Origin: Candidatus Altimarinota bacterium
GTDB lineage: Bacteria > Patescibacteriota > Gracilibacteria > JANQMV01
Length of the DNA stretch: 38,565 nucleotides
Assembly (NCBI GenBank): GCA_028279865.1
Contig: JANQMV010000007.1
Coordinates: 1-38,565, forward strand
Reading direction: 5' to 3'
The position numbers and the translations under genes were made by a program. The notes below the pieces were generated by a model that saw only the letters and a program-made list of their open reading frames with translations, did not search any database and was not told the origin of the DNA. This document shows positions 1 to 9,375 of this stretch, piece by piece (within the stretch, counting starts at the first letter, position 1; each line of letters opens with the position of its first letter).

Positions 1-2220
1 TCTTGTATTTATACTTGTAACTACCGTCATGCTTTCTGGCAAACAATTTGTCAGAGATTTGAATGTTTTTACACAGGAAATCAGAATAGTTTTGAAACAA
101 GCATTGATAACAATGAATATGCGGGTGTAGGTCAAGTTTTCAGTATGGAATCAGAAGACATGTATTGGAAGAAAGTTTTTAAATTGGATTTGAGCCATGA
201 AGCAATTGCAAAAATTGACCGCTTCAAGTTTTCTTTGAATTACTGTCACGGCGGAACACGTCTAAGTACTTGGTGGCTTAGAGGTCGCTGTAGTAACAGA
301 GGCTACCATTTAAATGGTATTTTTGATGGAGACCAAAATGTTGAAATTTTTAATTACGCTGAAAACAGTTGGGATGCTATCAGCAAGCTTGAAACCAATA
401 GCAGAAACAACAAAGAAATTTATGCCGAATTTGAGCATTCCTTAAATTTGAGAAATTACATCAATTCTAACAAGGAAGTAACCGCGAGGTTAAAGTTTAA
501 AGCCAGTGGTGCTCCATGGGGCGACCACCAGCGTTGGTATTTCTTGGCTCCTGCTCGATATTTATTCTTGGATTATTTTAATCTGGAGACACACGTACAA
601 GCCCTTTCTGTCTGCGGTGATGGAATAAGAGAGATGGATGAACAATGTGATGATGGTTCTCATTGTAGTGATGGTACTGACTGTACGGATTTTGGTGATT
701 GTAAGTGCGTCGGTATTGGAGATGGCAAGTGTAAACCTCGCAGTTATATTGGTGCAAATTGTAATGCTGAGTGTTTAAATGAAAATTCTGTTTGCGGTAA
801 TGGTCTCATTGAAGAAAATGAAGAGTGTGACGATGGCAATACTGTCAGTGGAGATGGTTGTGATTTTACTTGTAAAGCAGAAACATGTGGGAACGGCATG
901 ATTGAAGGTAGTGAAGAGTGTGATCCCGGAACACGTTGTGACCTAAACGGACCATATTGTACCCTCAATGCAGAATGTGCCGGACGAGGAGACGAGCTCT
1001 GTTTGATGCGTGATGGCGACGATGATCAATGTAGTCAATTTTGCTTGGCGGAAATTTGTGGCAATAACCGTCTGGAAGCCAGTGAAGAATGTGACGACGG
1101 TAATTTAATCGATGGAGATGGTTGTAATAGTATCTGTAAAATTGAAGAATGTCTCAACGGAATCAAAGACGAAGGAGAAGAGTGCGATGACGGCAATACT
1201 TTCGATGATGACAATTGTAACAACGTTTGTGAGATTCAAGAATGTGGTGATGGGATCAAAAATAGACAAGTAGAAGAATGTGACAATGGTAAACAGTGTG
1301 GAGACGCTGCAAATACTCCTTGTAATACAGATGCGGAATGCGCAGGTATTGGAGATAATCTCTGTAAAGTCAGGGCTGGCGACGGTTGTGATATCAATTG
1401 TTTAATTGAAGTTCCTGTTTGTGGTAACGGAACACTTGAACTAGGAGAAGAATGTGATGATTCAAACCTAAACCCCGGCGATGGTTGTAGCCATACTTGT
1501 ATGAACGAATACACTGCAACTTACAATATTAATGAACCAGAGCATAAAGCTTACATTGTAGTTGCTAAAAAACAACCGCGTAAAATTCACCTGGATGATT
1601 TTAACGATTTCCAAGAACCTCAAACTTATCTTTCAAACAAAGCATATCAATTGGAATTTGATGAGCTCGATACAATGATTTCTCAAGCCCTTGGGACAAG
1701 TTATCAAAAAATTCAAACATTGGACGGTCTGGAATTTGTTGCACAATCTCTAACTCCTTGGCTCAGCTATCTTAAAATTGTGCCTCAAGCTTTTGCTGGT
1801 TACGGATATATTTTTGCTCAAGGAGACAAATACTTGAATCATAAATTTAGTTTCAAACTCCAAGAAAACGAATACAACTCAAGCGAAGCTTCTCCACGTA
1901 GAATTAATTATATTCAAATGACTTGGAAAGGCTATCCTCAGAGGACATATTATAATTTCTACGCAGATCGTTTTGCGAAATTATATGTTTGGAAAAATAA
2001 TAATTGGAAGAGGCTCGATACTGAGCGTTGGAATAGATGGTGGGACGAAAATACAAAAACTTTAACTTTTAAGATTAATCATAATATTGAACAATATATT
2101 GATAGCGAAAAGATGATCCACTTCTTGGTTGAACCAAGTGAAAAAGCTTACAACACGCTTGCAACTGATTTTGTAGATCTTGAAGTTAAAGCTTATGGAT
2201 ACAGAGAAGGTTTCGAGTAA
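1..2220 (+). CDS. Large cysteine-rich surface protein, 5' end outside window (tandem paralogue of the next gene)
   Basis: The frame is open from base 1, so the gene begins upstream; the ATG at 145 is internal, because codons 1-48 align with residues about 253-300 of the next protein. In order one sees a probable beta-rich domain (to about residue 200 of the visible 739), seven cysteine repeats of the DUF4215/Myxococcus disulfide-repeat type (pattern CGNG..E..EECDDGN...GDGC...C, bases about 613-1500), and a C-terminal beta-rich domain shared with the paralogue. It ends in TAA. DUF4215 repeats are known from extracellular proteins and probably form disulfides. By analogy with its neighbour it may also start with a pilin-type N-terminus, but that part is not in view. 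It probably acts outside the cell, for example as a pilus-borne adhesin; this is inference. There are no in-frame TGA codons. Confidence 0.85.
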   Translation, partial: SCIYTCNYRHAFWQTICQRFECFYTGNQNSFETSIDNNEYAGVGQVFSMESEDMYWKKVFKLDLSHEAIAKIDRFKFSLNYCHGGTRLSTWWLRGRCSNRGYHLNGIFDGDQNVEIFNYAENSWDAISKLETNSRNNKEIYAEFEHSLNLRNYINSNKEVTARLKFKASGAPWGDHQRWYFLAPARYLFLDYFNLETHVQALSVCGDGIREMDEQCDDGSHCSDGTDCTDFGDCKCVGIGDGKCKPRSYIGANCNAECLNENSVCGNGLIEENEECDDGNTVSGDGCDFTCKAETCGNGMIEGSEECDPGTRCDLNGPYCTLNAECAGRGDELCLMRDGDDDQCSQFCLAEICGNNRLEASEECDDGNLIDGDGCNSICKIEECLNGIKDEGEECDDGNTFDDDNCNNVCEIQECGDGIKNRQVEECDNGKQCGDAANTPCNTDAECAGIGDNLCKVRAGDGCDINCLIEVPVCGNGTLELGEECDDSNLNPGDGCSHTCMNEYTATYNINEPEHKAYIVVAKKQPRKIHLDDFNDFQEPQTYLSNKAYQLEFDELDTMISQALGTSYQKIQTLDGLEFVAQSLTPWLSYLKIVPQAFAGYGYIFAQGDKYLNHKFSFKLQENEYNSSEASPRRINYIQMTWKGYPQRTYYNFYADRFAKLYVWKNNNWKRLDTERWNRWWDENTKTLTFKINHNIEQYIDSEKMIHFLVEPSEKAYNTLATDFVDLEVKAYGYREGFE

Positions 2221-2240
2221 ACTAAAAAAAGATAATAAAA

Positions 2241-5159
2241 ATGAAAAATAAAAACAAAAACAAAGGCTTCACTTTAGTTGAAATAATCATTTACATTGCA
2301 ATAATTGGTGTAATTATAACGATTGTTACAAATTTCAGTCTGGATTCTTTGCAAGAAAAAAACAGCCAGCAGAGTAAACAAATTGTCGAGCAAGACGCTA
2401 ATTTTATTTTAGATCGAATCGTACATGAAATTGAAAGTGCAACAAAAATAAATCGTTTTGAATCAATTTTTGGTAACACAATTCCTGCAGGAAAAATTGT
2501 TTTGAACAAGCAAAATGGTAGTGTAGTCACCATTAGCCTGAGTGGAAGCAAGGTTTATTATCAGGAAGATTTAAATTCTCCCGAGATTATTTCAACACCC
2601 GGGACGGAAATTGATACATTAAATTTTCTGGCTAATACCGAAGGCGGCAATGTGCCGACAGAAGTTCAGGTTAAGCTAAATGCAAAAACAACAGACAAAA
2701 GCTTGCCAAAACAATACGAGGAAGATTTTCAAATTAGCGTTGTGCCAAAAAATGCGGATACGGATGGGGATGGCTGTCTAGACATTGTTGATCAGTATCC
2801 TTTAGATCCCAATTGTTGCAATGATACCGATGGGGATGGCTTTTGTGATAATCAAGATAATTGTCCCTTAATCCACAACATGGATCAACGCGATGATGAT
2901 TCAGATGGAATTGGCTTTGCTTGTGATGATGAAGTAGACACGGGCGGTGGTGGAGGAGAAATTGTCGGAGGCTCCTGGAGTGGAGATAGCACTGTTGATT
3001 CTTGTATCTATACTTGCAACTATTCCCATAGTTTTTGGCAAGAAATTTGTAAAATGTTTGAATGTTTTTACACTGGAGATAGTTTTGAAACAGATCAGGA
3101 TAATGATGAATACGCTGGAGTTGGGCAAGTCTTTAGTATGAATGCGGAAAATATGTATTGGAAAAAAACCTTTACCCTCACAGAGCTTAGTGCCGAAAGT
3201 ATTCCAAAAATTGATCGTTTAAAAATTTCTTTGAATTATTGTCATAGCGGAAGTCGTCTTGATACTTGGTGGTTACGCGCACGCTGTAAAGGAAACGGGC
3301 ATCATTTGAATGGCTACTTCATTGGTGATCAAGACGTAGATTTATTCAATTATACGACGGGAGCGTGGGATACAATTGGTCTACTTGAAGCACATTTAAC
3401 AAATAATGATGAAATTTATGCGGAGTATCAGTACTCTCAATTCATCAGTAATTATATTAACCAAAATAAAGAAGTTATTGTTCGTCTTAAATTTAAATCA
3501 GACGGAGCAGCTTGGGGAGATCCTCAGCGTTGGTACTTTTTAGCACCATCACGCTATCTTTTAATTGATAAGTTTGACTTAGAGGCACATGTTCAGAATG
3601 TTGCTACGTGTGGAGATAAAGTCATCGAAATGGATGAACAGTGTGATGATGGTTCCTTTTGTAGCGATGGCACAGAGTGTACAGGCATAGGATCAAGTGT
3701 TTGTGTCAGTATTGGAGACGAAGAATGTAAGCCGCGCGATGGTATTGGAGATAATTGCAGTGCATCGTGTTTAAACGAGAACGCAATTTGTGGAAACAAT
3801 TTAATTGAAGTTGGCGAAGAATGTGATGACGGTAACCTTGTGGATGGGGATGGTTGTAATGCATCTTGCAAAAATGAAACATGCGGTAATGCTCTTTTGG
3901 AGGCACCTGAAGAGTGTGACACAGGAACTCGCTGTGATTTAAATGGTATATATTGTTCAGACCACTCGGATTGTCTAGGTATTGGTGATGAAAAATGTCT
4001 TATGCGTAGTGGTGACGATGATAAGTGTAGTGAATTTTGTTTAAATGAAATTTGCGGTAATAATCGCTTAGACTATGGCGAAGAGTGTGATGATGGCAAC
4101 CTCTTGGATGGAGATGGCTGCAACAGCATCTGTCGTCTAGAATGGTGTCCCAACGGTATTCTCGATATAGGAGAGGAGTGTGATGATGGCAATAGCATTG
4201 ATGATGATGACTGTAATAATAGCTGCCGAATTCAAGAATGTGGTGATGGAATTAAGAATCGCTCAGTTGAAGAATGTGACGACGGCAAGCAATGCGGTGA
4301 CGATGAAAAAACTTCGTGTACGACAGATGCCGATTGTACTGGTATTGGTGATAACACCTGTAAAACAAGATCTTTAGATGGTTGTGATAGTAATTGCAAA
4401 ATTGAATTTGCAGTTTGTGGAAATAATATCTTGGAAGCCGGAGAACAGTGTGATGACAATAATCTCAATGACGGAGATGGTTGTAGCCATACCTGTATGC
4501 TCGAATATACCGCTAGTTATGACTTCACAAATTCTTCCTTGAACGGAATTGGCAAAAGTCGCACAGCATGGACTGTTTCTTCTAATGAAAAAATACCTGT
4601 AGCAGGTCCTCATTTCACAATTGCCAATGAATATAACCTTAGCCGACCTTTTCAAGTTGAATTTAACCAAATTGCAGCCTTGGACAGTCAGGTTACAAAT
4701 GTTTATTACGACAAAGTAAAAGCAGAGGATAATAGTCGTTTTGTTTTAAACACAAATCAATCAACATATGTTTTACATAAGTTTGAATTTGAAGTACAGG
4801 AAGACGAATACCGTACAGATGAAACTTCTCCAAAAAGAATTCAGTCAATTGAAATCAACTGGGAGGGTTATCCTGAACTCACTGGCTTTCTAGGATTATC
4901 AAATCGCAATGTGACTATTTATGCATGGAAAAATAATACTTGGGAAGCTTTAATCTCCAGAAAATGGAATGGTGCCGGTTGGGATAAAGCCGACAGACTA
5001 ATGACAGCGGTTCTTACAGATAGTATTGGTAATTATATTGATGTAGATCGTAAAATTCATATTATGGTTGGAGTTGATAAAAAAGGAGAAGAAATGCTCA
5101 ACACGGACCTGTTAGAGTTAAAAATAAAAGCATATCCTTATCGCGCTGGTTATGAATAG
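2241..5159 (+). CDS. Giant pseudopilin: type IV pilin N-terminus, thrombospondin-3 repeats, DUF4215 cysteine repeats
   Basis: This 972-residue protein starts with a prepilin signal: KGFTLVE, with cleavage expected after Gly9, Glu5 of the mature protein at residue 14, and a hydrophobic helix to about residue 30. A pseudopilin-like globular part follows (about 31-170). Next come Asp-rich thrombospondin type 3-like calcium-binding repeats (171-231, DTDGDG twice), a Gly5 linker (235-239), a beta-rich domain (about 250-455), seven DUF4215-type cysteine repeats (457-752) and a C-terminal beta-rich domain. Normal minor pilins have 150-250 residues, so this is an outsized one. The gene lies 20 bp after its paralogue and overlaps the next minor pilin gene by 8 bp, so the genes are probably cotranscribed. 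A role as a tip-located, calcium- and disulfide-stabilised adhesin fits, but is inference. It has no in-frame TGA and ends in TAG. Confidence 0.9.
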   Translation: MKNKNKNKGFTLVEIIIYIAIIGVIITIVTNFSLDSLQEKNSQQSKQIVEQDANFILDRIVHEIESATKINRFESIFGNTIPAGKIVLNKQNGSVVTISLSGSKVYYQEDLNSPEIISTPGTEIDTLNFLANTEGGNVPTEVQVKLNAKTTDKSLPKQYEEDFQISVVPKNADTDGDGCLDIVDQYPLDPNCCNDTDGDGFCDNQDNCPLIHNMDQRDDDSDGIGFACDDEVDTGGGGGEIVGGSWSGDSTVDSCIYTCNYSHSFWQEICKMFECFYTGDSFETDQDNDEYAGVGQVFSMNAENMYWKKTFTLTELSAESIPKIDRLKISLNYCHSGSRLDTWWLRARCKGNGHHLNGYFIGDQDVDLFNYTTGAWDTIGLLEAHLTNNDEIYAEYQYSQFISNYINQNKEVIVRLKFKSDGAAWGDPQRWYFLAPSRYLLIDKFDLEAHVQNVATCGDKVIEMDEQCDDGSFCSDGTECTGIGSSVCVSIGDEECKPRDGIGDNCSASCLNENAICGNNLIEVGEECDDGNLVDGDGCNASCKNETCGNALLEAPEECDTGTRCDLNGIYCSDHSDCLGIGDEKCLMRSGDDDKCSEFCLNEICGNNRLDYGEECDDGNLLDGDGCNSICRLEWCPNGILDIGEECDDGNSIDDDDCNNSCRIQECGDGIKNRSVEECDDGKQCGDDEKTSCTTDADCTGIGDNTCKTRSLDGCDSNCKIEFAVCGNNILEAGEQCDDNNLNDGDGCSHTCMLEYTASYDFTNSSLNGIGKSRTAWTVSSNEKIPVAGPHFTIANEYNLSRPFQVEFNQIAALDSQVTNVYYDKVKAEDNSRFVLNTNQSTYVLHKFEFEVQEDEYRTDETSPKRIQSIEINWEGYPELTGFLGLSNRNVTIYAWKNNTWEALISRKWNGAGWDKADRLMTAVLTDSIGNYIDVDRKIHIMVGVDKKGEEMLNTDLLELKIKAYPYRAGYE

Positions 5160-5586
5160 AAAAAGTCTGAAACCAAAGGGATTTATGGCTCTAATGAATG
5201 TTTTAGTTGTTTCATCGGTCGCACTGGTTATCCTAACAACTCTTAGTACCACTATTGTCTGAGAAAATCAGGTAGCGATTGAATCTGTTAATGCGGATGA
5301 AGCATTTTATTTAGCACATGCCTGCGCTGAAGAAGGTTTACTACGCGTGCGCAGAGACATAACCTACAACGGAGGAACTCTTTCTCTCGATACAGACAAT
5401 GAATGTTCCGTGAATATTAGTAATGTTGGTGTAAACTACACCCTTACTGCCGATGGTAGAAGTTATAATCAAAATCAATCCATTCAAATTAAATTTACAC
5501 TTGATACTGAAATCGACCTTAGAGATGATGCCAATGATGTGTACAATCGCCACAATTTAAGTATCAGCTCTTGGGAAAAAATATAA
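5152..5586 (+). CDS. PilX-like minor pilin/pilus assembly protein containing one UGA (Gly) codon
   Basis: The ATG at 5152 overlaps the end of the giant pseudopilin gene by 8 bp. The reading frame gives 144 residues if the TGA at 5260-5262 (codon 37) is read as glycine; under the standard code only the part after it would be called. The N-terminus has a short basic stretch ([11 protein letters not shown]), a hydrophobic helix (about 12-36), then the region ESVNADEAFYLAHACAEEGL, which resembles the PilX-type 'DEAFYLAEACAEEAL' region found in Patescibacteria pilus loci. The frame before and after the TGA is the same, and there is no TAA or TAG until 5584. Its role is likely that of a minor pilin acting in pilus initiation. 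The family assignment comes from motif recall and is moderately sure; the UGA reading agrees with PilT in this window. Confidence 0.75.
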
Positions 5587-5645
5587 AAAACATCTTTCAT
5601 TATTAATTCGAAAAATATAAACTTATCTAAAAAGCAAAACAAGAA

Positions 5646-7838
5646 ATGTCCTACAAAAAAATACATGCATTCGGGTTAGATATCAGTGATTATTCACTGG
5701 AAATTGTTTCTTTGAATAAAAAAAGAAAAGTTGAGTTGTTTTTGCGTGAAAAAATTCCTTTTGGAGTTGTGGTAAATGGGAAAATTAAGGATAAGCAAGC
5801 TTTAAGCGAGATCTTAATCAAATTGAAAGAAAAAGCCGGAAAATCTCTCGATACGGATAATGTAATTTTATCCTTGCCTGAAAATAAAATCTTCGCACAT
5901 GTTTTTAGCGTGCCAAAGTCTTTAGTAAATGATCCGAAGGTTATTTTAAAACTTGCTCAGGAACACATTCCTTTGGATATCAATGAATCAATTTTTGATT
6001 ATAAGGTAATTAAAGATAAGGAATTACCAAAAAAAGAAAAAAGAATCTATTTTGTAGCGGTCGAAGAAAAGCTTGTTTTTGATTATTTAGAAGTTCTCTC
6101 GCTTGCGAAGTTAAAACCGGTTGCCATTGATGTTGAGCCAAGCAGTATTGCAAGAGCCCTAGAAGATCCGAAGAAAAAAGCTCTTCAAAATAAGTTGGTA
6201 AAAAAAATTAAAGCAAGACTTGCAAAAGATGAAAAACAAAAAAAGAAAAAAAAGAAAAATCCAGACAAAAAAGACGCAGAAGTAAAAGAAGCTGAAGCAA
6301 AGGAAATTGAAGAAATGATAAAAAGCACGCGACCGTTAGCGGAGCTCGCTTTAGACATTGGAGCAAAGCATAGTGTCGCAACAGTCTTTTACAATGCAAA
6401 TGCTTTCCCATCTATTAGTATCCCTATCGGAGGACATAATTTCAGTCAAATTATTCAAGAAAAACTAAAAACCAAAAATTTTGAAGAAGCTCAGAAAATT
6501 AAGACGAAGCTGACTTTAAAGTCTGAAAAATACAAAAAAATTCAAGGACCTTTTGAGGCAGAACAAGATAAAATTATCAAAGAAGTTAAAGGTCTGATTA
6601 ATTATTTTGAAAAAAATAACGACGTTATTGTCAAAACCCTTTACGTCAGTGGTGGATCTGCTAAATTAGTTGGATTTTTAGAATATATAAAATCCAATCT
6701 CGGCATTGAGGTAAAAAAAGCAGTACCTCATATAGAAAAAAAAGAGCGTTTTGATCCTGAATTGTATGTCAATGCTGTTGGTCTGGCATTAAGAGGCATC
6801 AGCAAAGACCCTGTAACCGCTGAAATAAATTTATTACCCGCACATCAAAAACGCCTTTTGGTTGAACAACAAGCCAAAAGTGCCATTATTTATTCCTCTT
6901 TGGTTGTTTTATTTGTCTCTAGTTTATTAATTGCTTCATTTAATATCGTTCTTTCAAATCTTTATTTTGATTTGGAAGGTTTAGAAAAAGCTAATACTTC
7001 TTTCCAGAAAATCGTGGAAGGAACGCGTTACCAAGAAATTGAAGAACATATCCAGGAATTAAATAACAGCGCCCAGCTCGCCAAGCAAACTCTGGCAGAA
7101 ACATATTCAATTGAATCAATTTATAAGCATTTCTACGCAAACGTTCCCCATGCAATTGTAATTAACCAGTTCAACTACAACAATAAAGAGGGCAAACATC
7201 AAATTGAAATAAATGGATTTGCCCTGGAAAGAGAGCAAGTACTTGCTCTTCAGGAAAAAATTAAAGCATCCACCTTCTACGCAAACCTTGTCGCCCCTCT
7301 TTCAAACTTGTTGAAACAAAAAGACATATATTTTGCTTTTAACTTTGAGATAGATCTTATTAAATTCCAAGAATACCTTGCCGAAGAGAAGCAAAAAGCA
7401 GAAGAAGAAGAAGCGCAAAGATTAAAGGAAGAAACTTTAAACGGAACAGGTGGAAACTTACTGCACGGCACAAGTCCGAATAATCAAAACCAAAAACAAG
7501 GTGTATCTGCTTTTAAAACAGGTGATGGTAGTAATTCGAACAATAGCGACATAAAAGCTTTTCAAGAAGGAGATTCTAACCAAAAACCAAGCATTATCCC
7601 TTTACAAGAGAATCTCATTGAAACAGAAGATTTAGCGGATTTGGGTAATGATATTGGTCAAATTTCTGACAGCATTGAAGAAATAGAAAATATTGAAGAT
7701 CAGCAAATTGAAGAAATCTTGAAAAATAGTAATCAAGAATATCCTTTTCAAGAAAAGATTCACGAAAAAGTAGGTGATATCTTTATCATCGAACAAGAAT
7801 TCAGGCCAGGAGACCAGACAAATCAAAATACCAATTAA
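5646..7838 (+). CDS. pilM: PilM-PilN fusion, type IV pilus inner-membrane assembly platform
   Basis: This 730-residue protein has an actin-like PilM half (about 1-390: FGLDISDYSLEI near the start; the phosphate-binding-like VSGGSAKL near residue 335) followed directly by a PilN half. The junction has the PilN signature INLLP (394-398), which in separate PilN proteins is the segment that docks into PilM. One transmembrane helix follows (about 413-436), then a coiled-coil/ferredoxin-like periplasmic part to about 590. The last 140 residues are a low-complexity tail rich in Asn, Gln and Glu. A lysine-rich insertion (about 183-230, including a run of six Lys) interrupts the PilM half. PilM and PilN are normally separate cytoplasmic and membrane proteins, so the fusion makes the complex covalent. 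PilO follows 9 bp downstream. No TGA codons; ends in TAA. Confidence 0.88.
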   Translation: MSYKKIHAFGLDISDYSLEIVSLNKKRKVELFLREKIPFGVVVNGKIKDKQALSEILIKLKEKAGKSLDTDNVILSLPENKIFAHVFSVPKSLVNDPKVILKLAQEHIPLDINESIFDYKVIKDKELPKKEKRIYFVAVEEKLVFDYLEVLSLAKLKPVAIDVEPSSIARALEDPKKKALQNKLVKKIKARLAKDEKQKKKKKKNPDKKDAEVKEAEAKEIEEMIKSTRPLAELALDIGAKHSVATVFYNANAFPSISIPIGGHNFSQIIQEKLKTKNFEEAQKIKTKLTLKSEKYKKIQGPFEAEQDKIIKEVKGLINYFEKNNDVIVKTLYVSGGSAKLVGFLEYIKSNLGIEVKKAVPHIEKKERFDPELYVNAVGLALRGISKDPVTAEINLLPAHQKRLLVEQQAKSAIIYSSLVVLFVSSLLIASFNIVLSNLYFDLEGLEKANTSFQKIVEGTRYQEIEEHIQELNNSAQLAKQTLAETYSIESIYKHFYANVPHAIVINQFNYNNKEGKHQIEINGFALEREQVLALQEKIKASTFYANLVAPLSNLLKQKDIYFAFNFEIDLIKFQEYLAEEKQKAEEEEAQRLKEETLNGTGGNLLHGTSPNNQNQKQGVSAFKTGDGSNSNNSDIKAFQEGDSNQKPSIIPLQENLIETEDLADLGNDIGQISDSIEEIENIEDQQIEEILKNSNQEYPFQEKIHEKVGDIFIIEQEFRPGDQTNQNTN

Positions 7839-7847
7839 AAATAAAAA

Positions 7848-8444
7848 ATGATTCTCAAAGTTCTCAAAACAAACAAACTCGCCAGAATTACGGCATTAAT
7901 TACTTCTTTTACAATAATTGTGTGTATTGTTGTGGGATTTATGATTATGCGTCTGAGTAACAAAATTCAGGAAACGAAAGTCAGCATTAAACAAAACTCT
8001 ATCAATGCTTATAAAATCGAAGAATTGCTGGAACAATATCAACAAGTTGAATTTAGCTCTTTGGATACAATTGAAGCTAATAAAAACATCTTAGAAAAAG
8101 AAAATATCGTCGCTTTAATCGAAATTATGGAGAAAACCGCATTGCAAAACAAAATTATTCCCTATGTGAATATTGAAGGTGGCGGTGATTTAAGCAATTT
8201 ATCCAATGAACTCATCTATAATATAAACTTCCAAACCAAAGAATCCAGAATGCTAGCCTATTTAAAAGATTTAGAGCAGCTGCCTTATGTTAGCCAGATT
8301 ACCCAGTTTCATTCAAACTTCAGTATGAATAATAATGAGCTACATAAGCTTCCCAGTGAAACAGAAGTGCACAATGCGATTCAGACAAAACGTGAGGAAG
8401 TAGATCAAACTTACGCCTTACGTTTGAAAGTCTTTTTGCAATAA
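7848..8444 (+). CDS. pilO: PilO-like type IV pilus inner-membrane protein
   Basis: The protein has 198 residues, with a short cytoplasmic N-terminus, one transmembrane helix (about 14-35), a coiled-coil stretch (about 36-95) and a small C-terminal alpha/beta domain. This is the usual PilO layout and length. Its position 9 bp after the PilM-PilN fusion matches the pilMNO order. PilO pairs with PilN in the periplasm and aligns the assembly platform. The sequence itself is weakly conserved in this family, so the call rests on topology, length and neighbourhood. ATG start with no Shine-Dalgarno; ends in TAA. Confidence 0.75.
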   Translation: MILKVLKTNKLARITALITSFTIIVCIVVGFMIMRLSNKIQETKVSIKQNSINAYKIEELLEQYQQVEFSSLDTIEANKNILEKENIVALIEIMEKTALQNKIIPYVNIEGGGDLSNLSNELIYNINFQTKESRMLAYLKDLEQLPYVSQITQFHSNFSMNNNELHKLPSETEVHNAIQTKREEVDQTYALRLKVFLQ

Positions 8445-8445
8445 T

Positions 8446-8475
8446 TTGCTAAACATATTTTTTTTTTGATAAAAT
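8446..8475 (+). promoter_or_regulatory. Sigma70-type promoter for the first pilin gene
   Basis: A -35 box TTGCTA (8446-8451), an 18-bp spacer and a -10 box TAAAAT (8470-8475) lie just after the PilO stop codon, about 30 bp before the pilin ATG. The same box types recur upstream of several other genes in the window. Confidence 0.65.
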
Positions 8476-8506
8476 CAAGCTGGGTTTTTTAATTAAAATC
8501 AATGCC

Positions 8507-8977
8507 ATGTTTCAGAAATATTCTAGAAAAAAAGGATTTACTTTACTTGAGTTATTGATCGTAATCGGAATAATTGCGATTTTAGCGGGAATCGTGATTG
8601 TTGCAGTTAACCCTGCGAGGCAATTTGCTCAAGCAAACAATGCGGAAAGGAAGGTTGAAATCAAAAAAATGCTTGATGCAATCACTCATTATTCTGTTGA
8701 TTACCGCGGAGATATGACAGGCTTACTTCCTGTCGGCTATGTTCGAGGAACAGTTGCCAATATTGTTGCGGGGCCTTCTGCAAACGCTTTGGAAATTGAC
8801 TTAACCCCGTTAGTTCCTCTATATATGACACCTGATGTTCCACGTGACGCCAGTGTCTCAGAAACAGATCACGACACTGGTTATGATTTTGTTTTGGGGA
8901 ATGATGGAATGATCACTATTTCTGCTCCCTTGGTTGAATTAGGTGCCAGTCTTTCCATAGAAGCCAGAGGTTCATAG
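8507..8977 (+). CDS. Type IV pilin-like protein (prepilin) 1
   Basis: This is a 156-residue prepilin with a class III signal: RKKGFTLLE, cleavage expected after Gly10, Glu5 of the mature protein at residue 15, followed by the long hydrophobic helix to about residue 35. The first 60 residues closely match the second pilin at 9354 (shared core LIVIGIIAILAGIVI, then AVNP.(R/K)QFA). The C-terminal globular parts differ, and this one has no cysteines, unlike the second. The -10 box is about 31 bp before the ATG, so it is expressed separately from the upstream assembly genes. It could be a major pilin or a variant subunit. Ends in TAG. Confidence 0.9.
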   Translation: MFQKYSRKKGFTLLELLIVIGIIAILAGIVIVAVNPARQFAQANNAERKVEIKKMLDAITHYSVDYRGDMTGLLPVGYVRGTVANIVAGPSANALEIDLTPLVPLYMTPDVPRDASVSETDHDTGYDFVLGNDGMITISAPLVELGASLSIEARGS

Positions 8978-8984
8978 TAAAAAC

Positions 8985-9014
8985 TTGCTTTTATAGAATA
9001 TTTTGTATTAAAAT
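8985..9014 (+). promoter_or_regulatory. Possible promoter upstream of the small membrane protein and second pilin
   Basis: TTGCTT (8985-8990), an 18-bp spacer and TAAAAT (9009-9014). It lies just downstream of pilin 1, about 60 bp before a better promoter. It could drive a longer transcript covering the same two genes. Confidence 0.45.
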
Positions 9015-9075
9015 AGCGATGCTTGCTGTCAAAAGATAACTAAAAAAACTAATCAAGAGTTTGAAAAACAAGATG

Positions 9076-9104
9076 TTGACACTGTGATTTTTTTATTGTA
9101 AAAT
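9076..9104 (+). promoter_or_regulatory. Strong sigma70-type promoter for the small membrane protein and second pilin
   Basis: TTGACA (9076-9081, exact consensus -35), a 17-bp spacer (optimal) and TAAAAT (9099-9104). It is one of only two exact TTGACA promoters I noted, the other serving rpoB. This suggests high expression of the downstream pair, which ends with a pilin that has a full-length Shine-Dalgarno. Confidence 0.75.
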
Positions 9105-9138
9105 AAATTAAAACAACCTCAAACAAAAAATAAAATAA

Positions 9139-9375
9139 ATGCTACATCTCTCTGAAAAATCAAATTTAATTTATGGGTTTGTCTTGCTCGCAATAGTTGT
9201 GATATTGCTGGCTTTTTTGATGTTGTATTTTTTGTATTATCAAACGAAAAAGGTAGAAAGCGTACCAACGAGGAAAGTACAGTCAACTATTATTGAACTT
9301 AATCAAGAAATTTTATCCCCTAATTCAGAAAACATGAAAGGAGGTGAAGAAACATGAAAAAAGGTTTTACACTAA
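9139..9375 (+). CDS. Small single-span membrane protein overlapping the pilin gene
   Basis: Under the standard code the gene would end at the TGA at 9355-9357, giving 72 residues. With UGA as glycine it continues through G-K-K-V-L-H to the TAA at 9373, giving 78 residues. It has one long hydrophobic helix (about 11-34, ending in LYFLYYQ) and a short polar C-terminal tail. I do not recognise a family. The 3' end contains the Shine-Dalgarno and the first codons of the pilin gene at 9354, so the two overlap by 22 bp in different frames. The strong promoter upstream and the overlap imply coexpression with the pilin, perhaps as an accessory pilus membrane protein. The actual C-terminus depends on the recoding. 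Confidence 0.7.
9337..9347 (+). promoter_or_regulatory. Full-length Shine-Dalgarno of the second pilin gene
   Basis: AAAGGAGGTGA, complementary to the usual full 3' end of bacterial 16S rRNA, six bases before the pilin ATG at 9354. Most other starts in the window have only A/T-rich leaders. It supports the ATG at 9354 as the start and suggests a very high translation rate. Confidence 0.85.

Noticed and set aside
744-4468. Several minus-strand open frames with repeated Ser/Pro/His (SSHSSP-like) over the cysteine-rich genes
   Set aside because: They are antisense shadows of the DUF4215 repeats, whose repeated codons leave the opposite strand open; the plus-strand products are clearly real.
613-4500. 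DNA repeats resembling a CRISPR or satellite array
   Set aside because: The periodicity comes from diverged protein repeats of unequal length; there are no identical direct repeats with unique spacers.
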